Below, in pieces: positions 11,613 through 21,400 of a stretch of DNA of 64,000 nt. The notes under the pieces were generated by a model. That model was not told where the DNA came from, did not search any database, and saw only the letters and a list, made by a program, of their open reading frames with translations. Origin of the DNA: JABDII01 sp963815325 (GTDB lineage: Bacteria > Gemmatimonadota > Gemmatimonadetes > Gemmatimonadales > GWC2-71-9). The translations under genes and the position numbers were made by a program. Location: NCBI GenBank assembly GCA_963815325.1, contig CAWFGG010000005.1, forward strand, positions 310,001-374,000, written 5' to 3'. Each line of letters begins with the position of its first letter. Position 1 is the stretch's first letter.

Positions 11613-12779
11613 ATGACTACTGGCCTAGCTGACGTACCCGTTCCCCTCACCAAGTTCTCCGAGGAAGAAGTTCTCTTTCAGGAAACCGTGAGGGAGTTTG
11701 CCGAGGCGGAGATCCGGCCCCACGTCACGACCATGGACGAGGCCGCGGAGTTCAATCTCGACATTCTGCCCAAGTTCTTCGCGCTCGGCCTCATGGGAAT
11801 CGAAATTCCCGAGCAACACGGCGGCGCGGGCGGGACCTTCTCCCTCGCGACCCTCGCGATCGAGGAGCTGGCCCGGGTGGATGCCTCCGCCTCGATCTAC
11901 GTCGACGTCCACAACACCCTGGTCAATAACTGCGTGCTTCGCTGGGGCAACGAAGAGCAGCATGCCCGGTATCTGCCACGCCTCGCCGGCGACACCTTGG
12001 GCGCGTTTGCCCTGTCGGAAGCCGGCAGCGGCAGTGATGCCTTTGCCCTGGCATGCAAGGCCGACGAGAAGGACGACCACTGGGAACTCACCGGCCAGAA
12101 GCTTTGGATCACCAACGGGGCGGAAGCGGGTCTCTACGTCGTGTTCGCCAACACCGATTTCTCTCAGGGCTATAAAGGCATCACAGCCTTCCTGGTCGAG
12201 CGCGATTTCGAAGGGTTTTCGGTCGGGAAGCGCGAGAAGAAGCTCGGTATCCGCGCCTCCAGCACCACCGAGCTGATTCTCGAGAACTGCAAGGTACCGA
12301 AGGAGAACGTGCTCGGCCCGGTGGGTAAGGGCTACAAGATTTCGATCGAGACGCTGAACGAGGGCCGGATCGGGATCGGGGCCCAGATGATCGGCATCGC
12401 GAAGGGCGCGCTCGAGGCCGCAATTCAGTTCTGCAAGGAACGGGAGCAGTTCGGCAAGCCCGTCGCCGAGTTCCAGGGGGTGCAGTTCCAGTTGGCCCAG
12501 ATGGACACCGAGCTCGAGGCGGCGCGTCTCACGGTGTACAACGCCGCGCGGCTCAAGGACGCGGGCCTACCTTTTGTGCGCGAAGCTGCCATCGCCAAGC
12601 TGTTCAGCTCCCAGGTAGCGGAGCGGGTCACCTCGGTCTGCGTCGACCTGTTCGGCGGCTACGGATATTCCCGGGAGTATCCGGTGGAGAAGTTCTATCG
12701 CGACGCCAAGATCGGCACCATCTACGAGGGCACCAGCAACATGCAGTTGCAGACCATTGCGAAGATGATGTTGAAGTAG
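11613..12779 (+). CDS. Acyl-CoA dehydrogenase (short-chain/butyryl type)
   Basis: 388 aa, complete FAD acyl-CoA dehydrogenase. The N-terminal helical domain is followed by the FAD/substrate signature FALSEAGSGSDAFAL, then WITNGAEAGLYVVFA and IRASSTTELILENCKVP, and the C-terminal signature QLFGGYGYSREYPVEK-like region. The catalytic base is E372 in YEGTSNMQ, the position used by short- and medium-chain enzymes rather than isovaleryl-CoA dehydrogenase. It oxidises acyl-CoA to the trans-2-enoyl-CoA and passes electrons to ETF. ATG 11613 is chosen because the protein aligns from here; the in-frame ATG at 11499 adds a low-complexity extension. No other beta-oxidation gene is adjacent. The stop codon lies inside a tandem repeat. 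Confidence 0.93.
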   Translation: MTTGLADVPVPLTKFSEEEVLFQETVREFAEAEIRPHVTTMDEAAEFNLDILPKFFALGLMGIEIPEQHGGAGGTFSLATLAIEELARVDASASIYVDVHNTLVNNCVLRWGNEEQHARYLPRLAGDTLGAFALSEAGSGSDAFALACKADEKDDHWELTGQKLWITNGAEAGLYVVFANTDFSQGYKGITAFLVERDFEGFSVGKREKKLGIRASSTTELILENCKVPKENVLGPVGKGYKISIETLNEGRIGIGAQMIGIAKGALEAAIQFCKEREQFGKPVAEFQGVQFQLAQMDTELEAARLTVYNAARLKDAGLPFVREAAIAKLFSSQVAERVTSVCVDLFGGYGYSREYPVEKFYRDAKIGTIYEGTSNMQLQTIAKMMLK

Positions 12780-12832
12780 GAAGTAGGATGTAGGAAGGTA
12801 GGAAGTAGGATGTAGGAAGGTAGGAGGTAGGG
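12773..12832 (+). repeat. 22-bp tandem repeat built from GTAGGA heptamers
   Basis: Two identical 22-base copies (12781-12802 and 12803-12824; unit begins AAGTAGGATG, ends AAGGTAGG) are flanked by partial copies GAAGTAGG (12773-12780) and AGGTAGGG (12825-12832). The unit itself is three degenerate 7-8-base steps of (A)NGTAGG. The first partial copy contains the TAG stop of the acyl-CoA dehydrogenase gene. Confidence 0.9.
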
Positions 12833-12834
12833 CG

Positions 12835-12858
12835 GCGGGGCGGCGTGAGTCGCCCCGC
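12835..12858 (+). terminator. Candidate terminator after the acyl-CoA dehydrogenase
   Basis: GCGGGGCG (12835-12842) pairs perfectly with CGCCCCGC (12851-12858) across an 8-base loop; the following TTGCTGTC is only a weak T tract. It lies directly after the tandem repeat. Confidence 0.5.
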
Positions 12859-12940
12859 TTGCTGTCGGAGTACCGGAGGAATCCGGGCAGACATCACGAG
12901 GTCGGGGTAGAATTCAGTGGTCACGCTTCGAGGGAGCATT

Positions 12941-13846
12941 ATGCACCGGACACTGGCGGCGCTGGCCGCCTGCCTAACCTTCGGCTGCGCCAAGCCAGAC
13001 ACCCCGACCCCCAAGGTGCTCCTCATCGGACTCGATGGCGTGCGGGTCGACATCCTCGCCGCCGCCTCGACACCCGTCATCGATTCGTTGATTGCCGGGG
13101 GGTTCTTCACCGATAATGCCATCACCCGCCAACGGACCGTGAGCGGGCCCGGGTGGTCCAGCATGCTGACCGGCGCCGGGCAGGACAAGCACCTGGTGCG
13201 GAACAACGATTTCCGGAACAACGCCTACCCATCCTACCCGGACTTCCTGACCCGCCTCGAGCGGCTCGACACGGCGTACACCACACTCGCCGTGGTCGAT
13301 TGGCCGCCGTTGGGGGATACCACCGACGGCGGGCCGCTCATCAGCGACGCGGTCGACACCAAGATCCTGATCAACGGAGAGGAGCAGGGATACGAGCGGG
13401 CCGACTCGTTGAGCGTCGATGCCGCGATCGAGTACTTGGCCGATCCCGCCCTCGACGCGGCGTTCGTCTACCTCGGCAACATCGACGTCGTCGGGCACGA
13501 GACCAGCTCGCTCTCGGCCGAGTATCGTGCGGCGGTCGAGCAGGCGGACCGCCAGGTGGGCATGCTGCTCGAGGCGCTCCGGCGACGTCCCGAGTACGCC
13601 CGAGAAGACTGGCTCATCCTCCTATGCACCGACCACGGGCGCACCGATGACGGCGGCCACGGGGGCGAGTCGCCCGCTGAACGGAACATCTTCTATCTGG
13701 CGTCCGGACCGTCCGTTTCCACCAGCTCAGTCGACGAAATTCCGCACATCGTCGACGTGGCCGTCACCGCCCTCACCCACCTCGGCATCGAGATCGACCC
13801 GGCGTGGGGGTTGGATGGACGGGTGATCGGACTACGGGCGCGCTAG
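12941..13846 (+). CDS. Alkaline-phosphatase superfamily phosphodiesterase lipoprotein
   Basis: 301 aa. A short signal peptide ends in a lipobox (AACLTFGC, Cys ~16), so it is probably a lipoprotein. The catalytic domain is a type I phosphodiesterase/nucleotide pyrophosphatase fold: VLLIGLDGVRVDIL (metal Asp), the nucleophile region TVSGPGWSSMLTG, FVYLGNIDVVGHE (metal Asp/His) and CTDHGRTDDGGHGG (metal Asp/His pair and His). It would hydrolyse a phosphodiester or phosphomonoester in the periplasm; substrate unknown. ATG 12941 has GAGGGAGC just upstream. It converges on the GH109-type gene, the two stop ends overlapping by four bases. Confidence 0.8.
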   Translation: MHRTLAALAACLTFGCAKPDTPTPKVLLIGLDGVRVDILAAASTPVIDSLIAGGFFTDNAITRQRTVSGPGWSSMLTGAGQDKHLVRNNDFRNNAYPSYPDFLTRLERLDTAYTTLAVVDWPPLGDTTDGGPLISDAVDTKILINGEEQGYERADSLSVDAAIEYLADPALDAAFVYLGNIDVVGHETSSLSAEYRAAVEQADRQVGMLLEALRRRPEYAREDWLILLCTDHGRTDDGGHGGESPAERNIFYLASGPSVSTSSVDEIPHIVDVAVTALTHLGIEIDPAWGLDGRVIGLRAR

Positions 13847-15183
13847 TACTCGTCGCTGAACCCGAACGTCGGTTTGCGCGTGACCCACCGGCCGCCGGTG
13901 AAGTCGGGAAACGCCTGGGGCGCACCCCCGGCCGCGATCGACCGCTCGGACAGCGGGCTGATGACGCTCCACGCCGCGGCGTCGTACACGTCGAGCGGGG
14001 TCGGTTCACCACGCTTGACTGCTTCGATGAAGCCGTGGAGCGCGAAGAAGTCCATGCCGCCGTGCCCCGCGCCTGCCGCTGAACTCTCCCAACGACGCCA
14101 AAGCGGATGATCGTATTGCTCCAGGTATGGCTCCGCGTCTTCCCACTCATCTGGATCCGGACTCACCCCCTCGATGTAGAGCGATCGGCTGTCCCGCATC
14201 CAGAGGCCGCGCGTGCCCTGCACCCGGAAATTGAGCGAGTAGGGCCGCGGTAGGTTGGTGTCGTGACTGACCACGACGGTCTCGCCGTTGGCGCACCCAA
14301 TGACGGTCGTGACGATGTCGCCCAAGGCGAACTTCACGGACGCGTTGGGGTGGCCTTCCCCGCCCATGGCAACGACGTAGTTGTTGAGACCGCGTGACTT
14401 GGTCGCGGTCGACGTCAGGGACACGAACCGGTTGCCGCGGTTGATGTCGAGCCAGTTCCCGACCGGCCCGACCCCGTGCGTCGGGTACAGATCGCCATTG
14501 CGACGGATCGAGTGCTCGGTGCGCCACCGCGCCTCCCCGTTCGCGCCGGGCCCAAACTCGGCGCCGGGCTGGAATTTGACGGCGCGGAGGTCGTGCTGAT
14601 AGCCGCAGTGGCAGTGCATCAGCTCGCCGAACATGCCCTGGCGTACCATGTGCAGGATGGCCAGCACGTCGCGCCGATAGCACACGTTTTCCAGCATCTG
14701 AAACGGCGTGCCGGTCTGTTCGTGCGTCTGCACCAACTCCCAGCAGTCCTCGACCGTAACCGCCGCAGGCACCTCGACCGCCGTCGCCTTGCCGGCTTTC
14801 ATTGCCGCTACCGACATCGGCACATGCCAGAGCCACGGCGTCGCGATGATCACGGCATCGACGTCGCTCCGCTCAATCAGATTCCGAAAGTCTTCCTCGC
14901 CATTGCCATATGTGGCGGGCTCGCGGCCACGCGCGTCGCTGACGAGCGCCTTGCCGTTTTCCAACGCCGCCGCATCGATGTCGCACACCGCCGTGACTTC
15001 GGTATCATCTCGGCGCAGCGCGAGCCGCAGGAGTCCCGTGCCCCTGCCACCCACGCCGATGAAGCCGAGCCGTAGTCTGGCGTCCGGCTGGCGACCAAAC
15101 ACGATGTGGGGCCGGAATCCGGCCAGGCCGGCGACGGCTCCGGCTGTCCCCTTCACGAAATCACGACGATCGATCGGCGGCAT
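13843..15183 (-). CDS. Tat-exported Gfo/Idh/MocA-fold protein, GH109-like glycosidase
   Basis: 446 aa. The N-terminus RRDFVKGTAGAVAGLAGF is a twin-arginine signal. An NAD-binding Rossmann half follows (LGFIGVGGRGTGLLRLAL) with the dehydrogenase-type catalytic region VPAAVTVEDCWELV and CCYRRD-like LENVCYRRDVLA. The blocks IATPWLWHVPMSVAAMKAGK, HGVGPVGNWLDINRGNRF and MGGEGHPN are those of GH109, the NAD-dependent alpha-N-acetylgalactosaminidases, and total length matches that family. Those enzymes retain NAD and cleave alpha-GalNAc by a redox-elimination route. GGAAAGGAG precedes the ATG on the minus strand. Whether it truly acts on GalNAc is unproven; a related exported oxidoreductase is the alternative. 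Confidence 0.8.
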   Translation of the reverse strand: MPPIDRRDFVKGTAGAVAGLAGFRPHIVFGRQPDARLRLGFIGVGGRGTGLLRLALRRDDTEVTAVCDIDAAALENGKALVSDARGREPATYGNGEEDFRNLIERSDVDAVIIATPWLWHVPMSVAAMKAGKATAVEVPAAVTVEDCWELVQTHEQTGTPFQMLENVCYRRDVLAILHMVRQGMFGELMHCHCGYQHDLRAVKFQPGAEFGPGANGEARWRTEHSIRRNGDLYPTHGVGPVGNWLDINRGNRFVSLTSTATKSRGLNNYVVAMGGEGHPNASVKFALGDIVTTVIGCANGETVVVSHDTNLPRPYSLNFRVQGTRGLWMRDSRSLYIEGVSPDPDEWEDAEPYLEQYDHPLWRRWESSAAGAGHGGMDFFALHGFIEAVKRGEPTPLDVYDAAAWSVISPLSERSIAAGGAPQAFPDFTGGRWVTRKPTFGFSDEY

Positions 15184-15446
15184 GACGGCTCCTTTCCAGT
15201 GGGTTCACTGCACGGCGTGCCTCCCAAACAGGCTATCTGGGCGTCGGCGCGCACAGTGAGAGAATCCGAGGATGACTCAGCGCTGCGGCGATCTCGCGGT
15301 CGCGGTGGGCGAGAGTTTCCGAAAGCTGATCGATGATTTCCGACATGCGGGGCAAGATGTGGCGGACGGGATCGTAGCGCCACCAGGGCACGCGATGTAC
15401 TTGATGGAGATCTCACCCTTCCCGCTGACGCCGAGTCCTGGAGCGC
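15184..15446 (-). other. Gap between GH109-like gene and glucan synthase, with an unassigned minus-strand reading frame
   Basis: About 260 bases. On the minus strand a frame open from roughly 15385 down to the stop at 15233 reads WWRYDPVRHILPRMSEIIDQ and continues for about 30 more codons with an amphipathic, protein-like composition. The bases just upstream, in the next frame, read EISIKYIA after GGGAAGGG, so a short gene of ~60 codons with one frame break, or a gene remnant, is possible. I do not recognise it. The rest is the leader of neither flanking gene. Confidence 0.3.
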
Positions 15447-18400
15447 CTATCCGAGCACGACCTGGACCAGGTGTTCGAGGCCGTCGTCGGACAGCGGGAC
15501 GGGCGCGTCTGCCTGAAGCTCGGTTCCGTCGAGACGGACGCTGGATACTCCTCGACACACTGCGTTCGGATTCTCGACCTCGATCCGATAGAGCGCCGTG
15601 CCGTGACGGTAGACGATCTCGAAGCGTTTCCATTCTCGAGGTATGCATGGATCGATGCGGAGGGCCGAGCCGCGCTTGTGGAATCCGAGGATCGACTCCA
15701 AGCCCGCCCGGTAGAGCCAAGCCGGCGGCCCCAGTGTACCACGTCCACCCTCCGCGTCCCACGTGGGCGGGTGCGGAGTAGACATCCGCGGCGACGACGT
15801 AGGGCTCCACCTTGTAACGGGAAGAGCTCGCACGACGACTCGCGTGGTGAATCGGGTTCAGCAGGTTGAAGAGGTCGAAGCTCTTGTCTCCCTCGCCAAG
15901 CTGAGCAAACGCCATGACCGACCAGACCGCGGCGTGGGTGTACTGCCCGCCGTTTTCCCGAATGCCGGGCAGGTATCCCTTGATGTATCCCGGATCGAGC
16001 TGCGTCTCGTCGAACGGCGGGGAGAGCAGCAGCATTAGCTGGTCCTTCTGACGGACGAGCCGGCGCGTCAACGGAGTCCATGGCCTGGCGCGCGCGCTCC
16101 GCGTCGCCTGCGCCGGAGAGGACCGCCCAGGACTGCGCAATCGAGTCGATCTGGCACTCGTCGTTCTGAGCCGATCCGAGCGGCGTCCCGTCGTCGAAGA
16201 ACGCGCGCTTGTACCACTCCCCGTCCCATGCCTCCTTGTCCAGCGCGGTCGCAAGTGATGCGGCCGTGTTCCGCCAAGCTGCCGCACGCTTCTCTTCCTG
16301 TCGGCGGTCGGCAATCCCGGCAAACTCACTCAGGTTCGCATGGAGAAACCAGCCCAGCCACACGCTTTCTCCGCGACCCTCTTGGCCGACGCGGTTCATC
16401 CCGTCGTTCCAGTCGCCCGCCACCGATCAACGGGAGACCATGGCTGCCCAGATCGAGACTCCGGTCCAGGGCCCGCGCGCAATGTTCGTAGAGCGTCGCT
16501 CGGTCTTCCGATGCCTCGGGCTCGAAGTAGGCCTCCTGCTCATGCTCCTCGAGCGCCGGCCCCTCGAGCCAGGGGACCATCTTCGTCGAGCACCGCCCAG
16601 TCCTCGGTCACCGTCAGATAGTGCGCCACGACATACGGCAGCCAGAGGCGGTCGTCGGAGATTCGCGTCCGCACGCCGCGCCCCGTCGGCGGATGCCACC
16701 AGTGCTGAACATCTCCTTCCCGGAACTGGCGAGCAGCGGCCCGGAGGATGTGCTCGCGCACGAGGTCGGGCCGCGCGACCAACAGCGCCAGGACGTCCTG
16801 CAGCTGGTCGCGGAATCCGTACGCCCCTCCGGACTGGTAGAAGGCGGAGCGGGCCCAGAGGCGGCAGGACAGCGTCTGGTAGAGTAGCCAGCGGTTGAGC
16901 AGCAGATCCATCGACGGGTCCGGCGTCTCGACCTGGACCGTGCCCGAGCACGGTGTCCCAGTGTTCCTGGACCTCGCGGAGGAGCGCGTCACCATCCTTC
17001 TCGCGATAGCGTTCGACCAGCGTTCGTGCCTGCTCGGGGCTTTCCCCCTGCCCCAGCAGGAACAACACCTCGGCGCGTTCCCCCGGCTCGAGTTCCACCT
17101 CCGTCTGTAGCGCGGCGCAGGGGTCCAAGGTCGCGCCGGTCTTGCCCGACAGCTCGGCGCCCCGCTCGAGCGACGCCGGGTGGTCGAGGCTCGCGTTGCG
17201 CCCCAGGAACTCGAGGCGGTCGCCGGTCCAGGAGGTCTGGCGTCCCGCCCAGATCGGCGAAGGCGACCCGGCTCCGCGAACTCACCGTTCCAGGCGTTTC
17301 GCGCGAACGTGGCATGGGTCACGGGATCGATCTCGGTGACCACGTAGGGCGCGGCGGCGCTGTGCGTCGACCCCCAGCACCCACTCCGCATAGGCCGTGA
17401 CCGAAAGGCGCCGCTTGCGGCCGGACCGGTTCTCCAAGGTCAGGCGCGAGATCTTGACGGGGTCGCGTGGCGGCACGAACTGCAGCAAGATCCAGCGCGA
17501 TGCCGTGGGAGGTGTGCTCGAAGCGACTGTAGCCCTGGCCGTGGCGGATGACGTAGGGCCAGGCGTCTTCGCGGATTGGAAGGCAGGTCGGTCCCCAGAT
17601 CAGGCCACTGTCCTCGTCGCGTACGTAGAACGCCTCGCCCGGAGTGTCGCTGACCGGATCGTTCGACCAGGGCGTGAGCTTGTTCTCGCGGCTGTTGACG
17701 GACCAGGTGTAGCCCGAGCCCGACTCGGAGACCTGGAAGCCGAACGCCGGGTTCGCCACGACGTTGATCCAGGGAGCCGGCGTCCACTGTCCTCTCGCCC
17801 AGCACCGTGACGTATTCGCGGCCGTCCTGGGTAAACCCCCCGAGGCCGTTGAAGAACTCGAGATCCAGCGCTGGAGGGGGAACCGGTTCTGACGTCCTCG
17901 CGCGGCGAGCGGAGCCGCGGCGGGACTGGTCCGGGCCTCAAGCGCCCCAGCCGGATCACCTGCTCGGACAGCGTACCCCGGTTCGCCAGGATCAACACGC
18001 GCGCCGCAGCGCGCAGGAGAATCTGGTCCTGCGAAGGCAGCAGGTCCTCCCGGAGCACGAACACGCTCCCCGCCCGCTCGTCCCTCTCACGGCCAACCGA
18101 CTTGGCTCGCACCATGGCTTCGAAGAATTCCTGGAGACCCTGTGCATAGGAGGCACCGTTCGCGTTGAGGATCACCAGATCGGCGGCGATCCCCTTCAGG
18201 CGCCAGTACTCGTGCGCCCGCACCAGTTGCCTCGCCACATCCCGCTCCTCGTCCCGCTCGATGCGCACGAGGGCGATCGGAAGGTCGCCGGAGATGCCGT
18301 AGGCCCAGAGCCCGGACGCACCTCTGCGGTTGGCGACCAGATCCTGTGGGACCGTGCGCAACGTGCGATCGTCGTAGAGCAGCCGATTGGCCAGACGCTG

Positions 18401-21400
18401 GAAGAGATGCGCCTCGTCCTGGGTGATCCGGAGGTGGTGCAGCTGGACCTGGGCATGCGTCCAGGCCAGCGAGCTCTCCCGCTCGAACGTGTCCGGCTGG
18501 CGGTACTTCTCCGCGAGGTCGAGCGCTTCCTCCCGGGAGGGCGCCACCAGCGTGGTGAACACGAGACGGACCGTCCCGCCCGCCGGAATCGCCACCCGCT
18601 ACCGGAGGCTCACGATCGGATCCAGAACCGTTCCGGCGGTGTTCGTAAGCGGCTTCCCCGTCAATCACGGATAGCGGTGCACGTATTCCGCGACCCCGGC
18701 CCAGAAAGCGCGGCGCGGTCGCTCTCGTACTGCACGAGCCGACGATCTCCCCGTCGACGGCGGCAAGATGGGCCAGCCAGACCTGCGGCTCGGACGCCGA
18801 TCGTGGGCGCCGTGTCGCCAGCAGCGTCTCGAGCCCGGGAACGAATTCGGTCTCCACGAAGAGGTTCGAGAAGGCGGGGTGGGCCTCGTCCGCGGCTTGC
18901 GAGGCCAGCACGACCTCCGCATAGGACGTGAAGTCGATCTCACGGTCGCGATTCTCCGAGATTGGTCACCGTCAGCTGGCGTAGCTCGGCATCGTCTTCC
19001 GGCGAGACCACGATCTCGAGCGTGATCGACAGGGACCGGTCTCGCTGCATGATCTTGGCCCGGTCCTCGGAATAGACGACGTCGTACTGGTCCACCTCGG
19101 TTCCGCTCGGCTGGAAGCCGGCAGACCAGACGTCACCGGTCTTGGCGTCGCGCAGGAAGACGAACGTGCCCCAGCAGTCACGCGTCGTGTCCTCCCGCCA
19201 GCGGGTGACGGCGAGGTCGCGCCACCGGCTGAACCCGGAGCCCGCCGCCGTGACCATGACCATGTAGCGACCGTTGGAGAGGAGATGGGTGCGCGGCGTG
19301 ATGTCGTGCGGCGATTCGAACCGCCGCAGGGTGGGTGGAACGAGGTCGCGGACGAGCGGCGGCCACCCGCACTTCCTCGCCCCGGGGCCGCGTCACGGCC
19401 ACCGAACGCGGCGTCCGTTCCTGGAGCAGCAGCTCCGCCGCCTGGATCATCGGATGGGCGTGAAAGCGTCTCCGGGTGAGGCCGTCGTGAACGACGTTGC
19501 CCAGGGAGACGATGGTCATCCCCTGGTGATGGGCCATGTACGCCCGAACCACGGCCACCTTCGCCTTTTCGGGAAGCCTCGATGGTGTGTAGTCGAGCGC
19601 CTCATAGAACCCGTAGGCGCCGTCGAGCTCCGGCCTCTTCGAGACGCGCGAAGTTGTCGAGCGCGGCCCTCGGCTCCACCATGGCCGCGAGCGCGGTCGC
19701 GTAGGGAGCCACCACGACGTCCTCGAAGAGCCCGCGCTTGAGCCCCAGGCCAGGGACGCCGAAATCCGAGTACTGATAGGTGAGTTCGACGTCGCGCACG
19801 TTGTAGCGCCGATTCGGAGACCCCCCACGGGACCCCTCGCTCCGCGCCGTACCGGATCTGGCGTGCCAACCACGAGGCGGCAGGTGAGATCCAGCAGGCT
19901 GTGGGCAGGCTGCTCGCATCACGAGAAGCGGCATCAGGTACTCGAACATCGATCCCGACCAGGAGACGAGCGCCGCGCCACGCCCAACCGGCGTGAGGGC
20001 CCGGCCGAGGAGGAACCAGTGCCGTGGCGAGACGTCTCCCTTGGCGATGGCCACGAAGCTTGCCAGCCTCGCCTCGGAGGCCAGCAGGTCGTAGCAGCTC
20101 GGGTCGAGCGTGTCGTCGGCCACGCGGTAGCCGATCGAGAACAGCTTGCGCGAGCGATCGAAGAGGAATCGGAAGTCCATCGCCCAGACCATCTGTTCGG
20201 CCTGCAGTGCCAGGGCGGAGAGCCGATGCTGGAGCGTAGTTGCCACTGTTCCGGACCCGTCGGAATCCTCACGACGGATCAGCTCGAGATCGCGCGCGTG
20301 ACTCTGAACGGTACCTCGGACAGCCGTTGCCCAGCTGAGGATCTCCGAGTGGTCTCCGTTCTCTAGGTCAGCGGAAAGCGTGCTGGCGATGTCCCAGAGG
20401 TTCTCCGCTCGGGCCTCGAGCTCCTCGAATCGGTTCTCCCATTCTGCGGGGGACGTCGGAAGATTCTCCAGGACGGCGGACATCGCGTTCAGCGCCTCGC
20501 GTATCTGTAGCGCCGTGACCGTTTCCGACCGCGGGCGGAACGTGGTCTTCGCCACCGCATCGAGCACCGGCTGGAGCGCGTCACGAATCCCATCCAGGAT
20601 CTGCGGGCCGAAGACCGGTGGGCCCGTGAGCTCGCGGCATGCTTGAGACAGGGCGATCAGGTGCCCTGCCAGATTGCCGCTGTCGACGGTGGAGACGTAG
20701 AGCGGGATCGAGCGGCCGGAGATCTCTGGTGTCGTACCAGTTGAAGAAGTGACCGTGGAAGCGCCGCAGGTTGGTCATCGTCTCCAGCGTGGCTTCGAGC
20801 CGCTTCGCCATGTCGAGATCCCGATCCAGCCGAAGTCATGGGCGACCATCGTGCTCAGCAGATACAGACCCAGATTCGGTCGGCGAGGTGCGGTGCGCGA
20901 TGACCGGCTCGGGGTCTTCCTGGAAGTTGTCCGGCGGGAGGAAGTGCTCCTCCTCAGTCACGAACGTCTCGAAGAAGCGCCAGGTGCGGCGGGCGATGAG
21001 CCGCAAGGAGCGCGTCTCCTCGGCGAGAGGCGAACGTTTGCCTCCGCGAGCTTCGCCGGAAGGCTGATCCGCCAGGCGAGCGACGGGCGACAGAGCCCAG
21101 AGGAGGACCAGGGGCGCGGCCACCGGCCAGGCCCCGGCTTGACGATGACGACGAGCAAGCCGACGCCGAGGCGAGGACGAACGCCCCAGCGAAGGTGCCG
21201 AGTAGAAGGCACGGAGCCTCAGGTCGGCCCCGTAACCCGCCTGCGCCGCCGGGACCCACTCGAGGAGGTTCCGCTTCGTGACGTAGAGCCGCCCGAGCGT
21301 GCGCACCACGGCATCGGCCATGAGCCAGGCCTGGTGGGCCAGCATGGTGATGGCGAGCAACGTCTGCGAGCGCGGCAACCGAGATGTCGCTGCCAGCGGC

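Noticed and set aside
12773..12832. Short repeats considered as a CRISPR array
   Set aside because: The copies are contiguous with no spacers, and no cas gene is nearby.
12628..13221. Minus-strand open frame across the tandem repeat
   Set aside because: Its protein is a product of the repeat (PTSYLPTSYFLPSYI-like) and of antisense phosphodiesterase sequence.
15272..18931. Long plus-strand open frames opposite the glucan synthase
   Set aside because: They encode low-complexity Arg/Pro/Ser protein typical of antisense frames in high-GC DNA, whereas the minus strand shows clear GT84/GH94 motifs.
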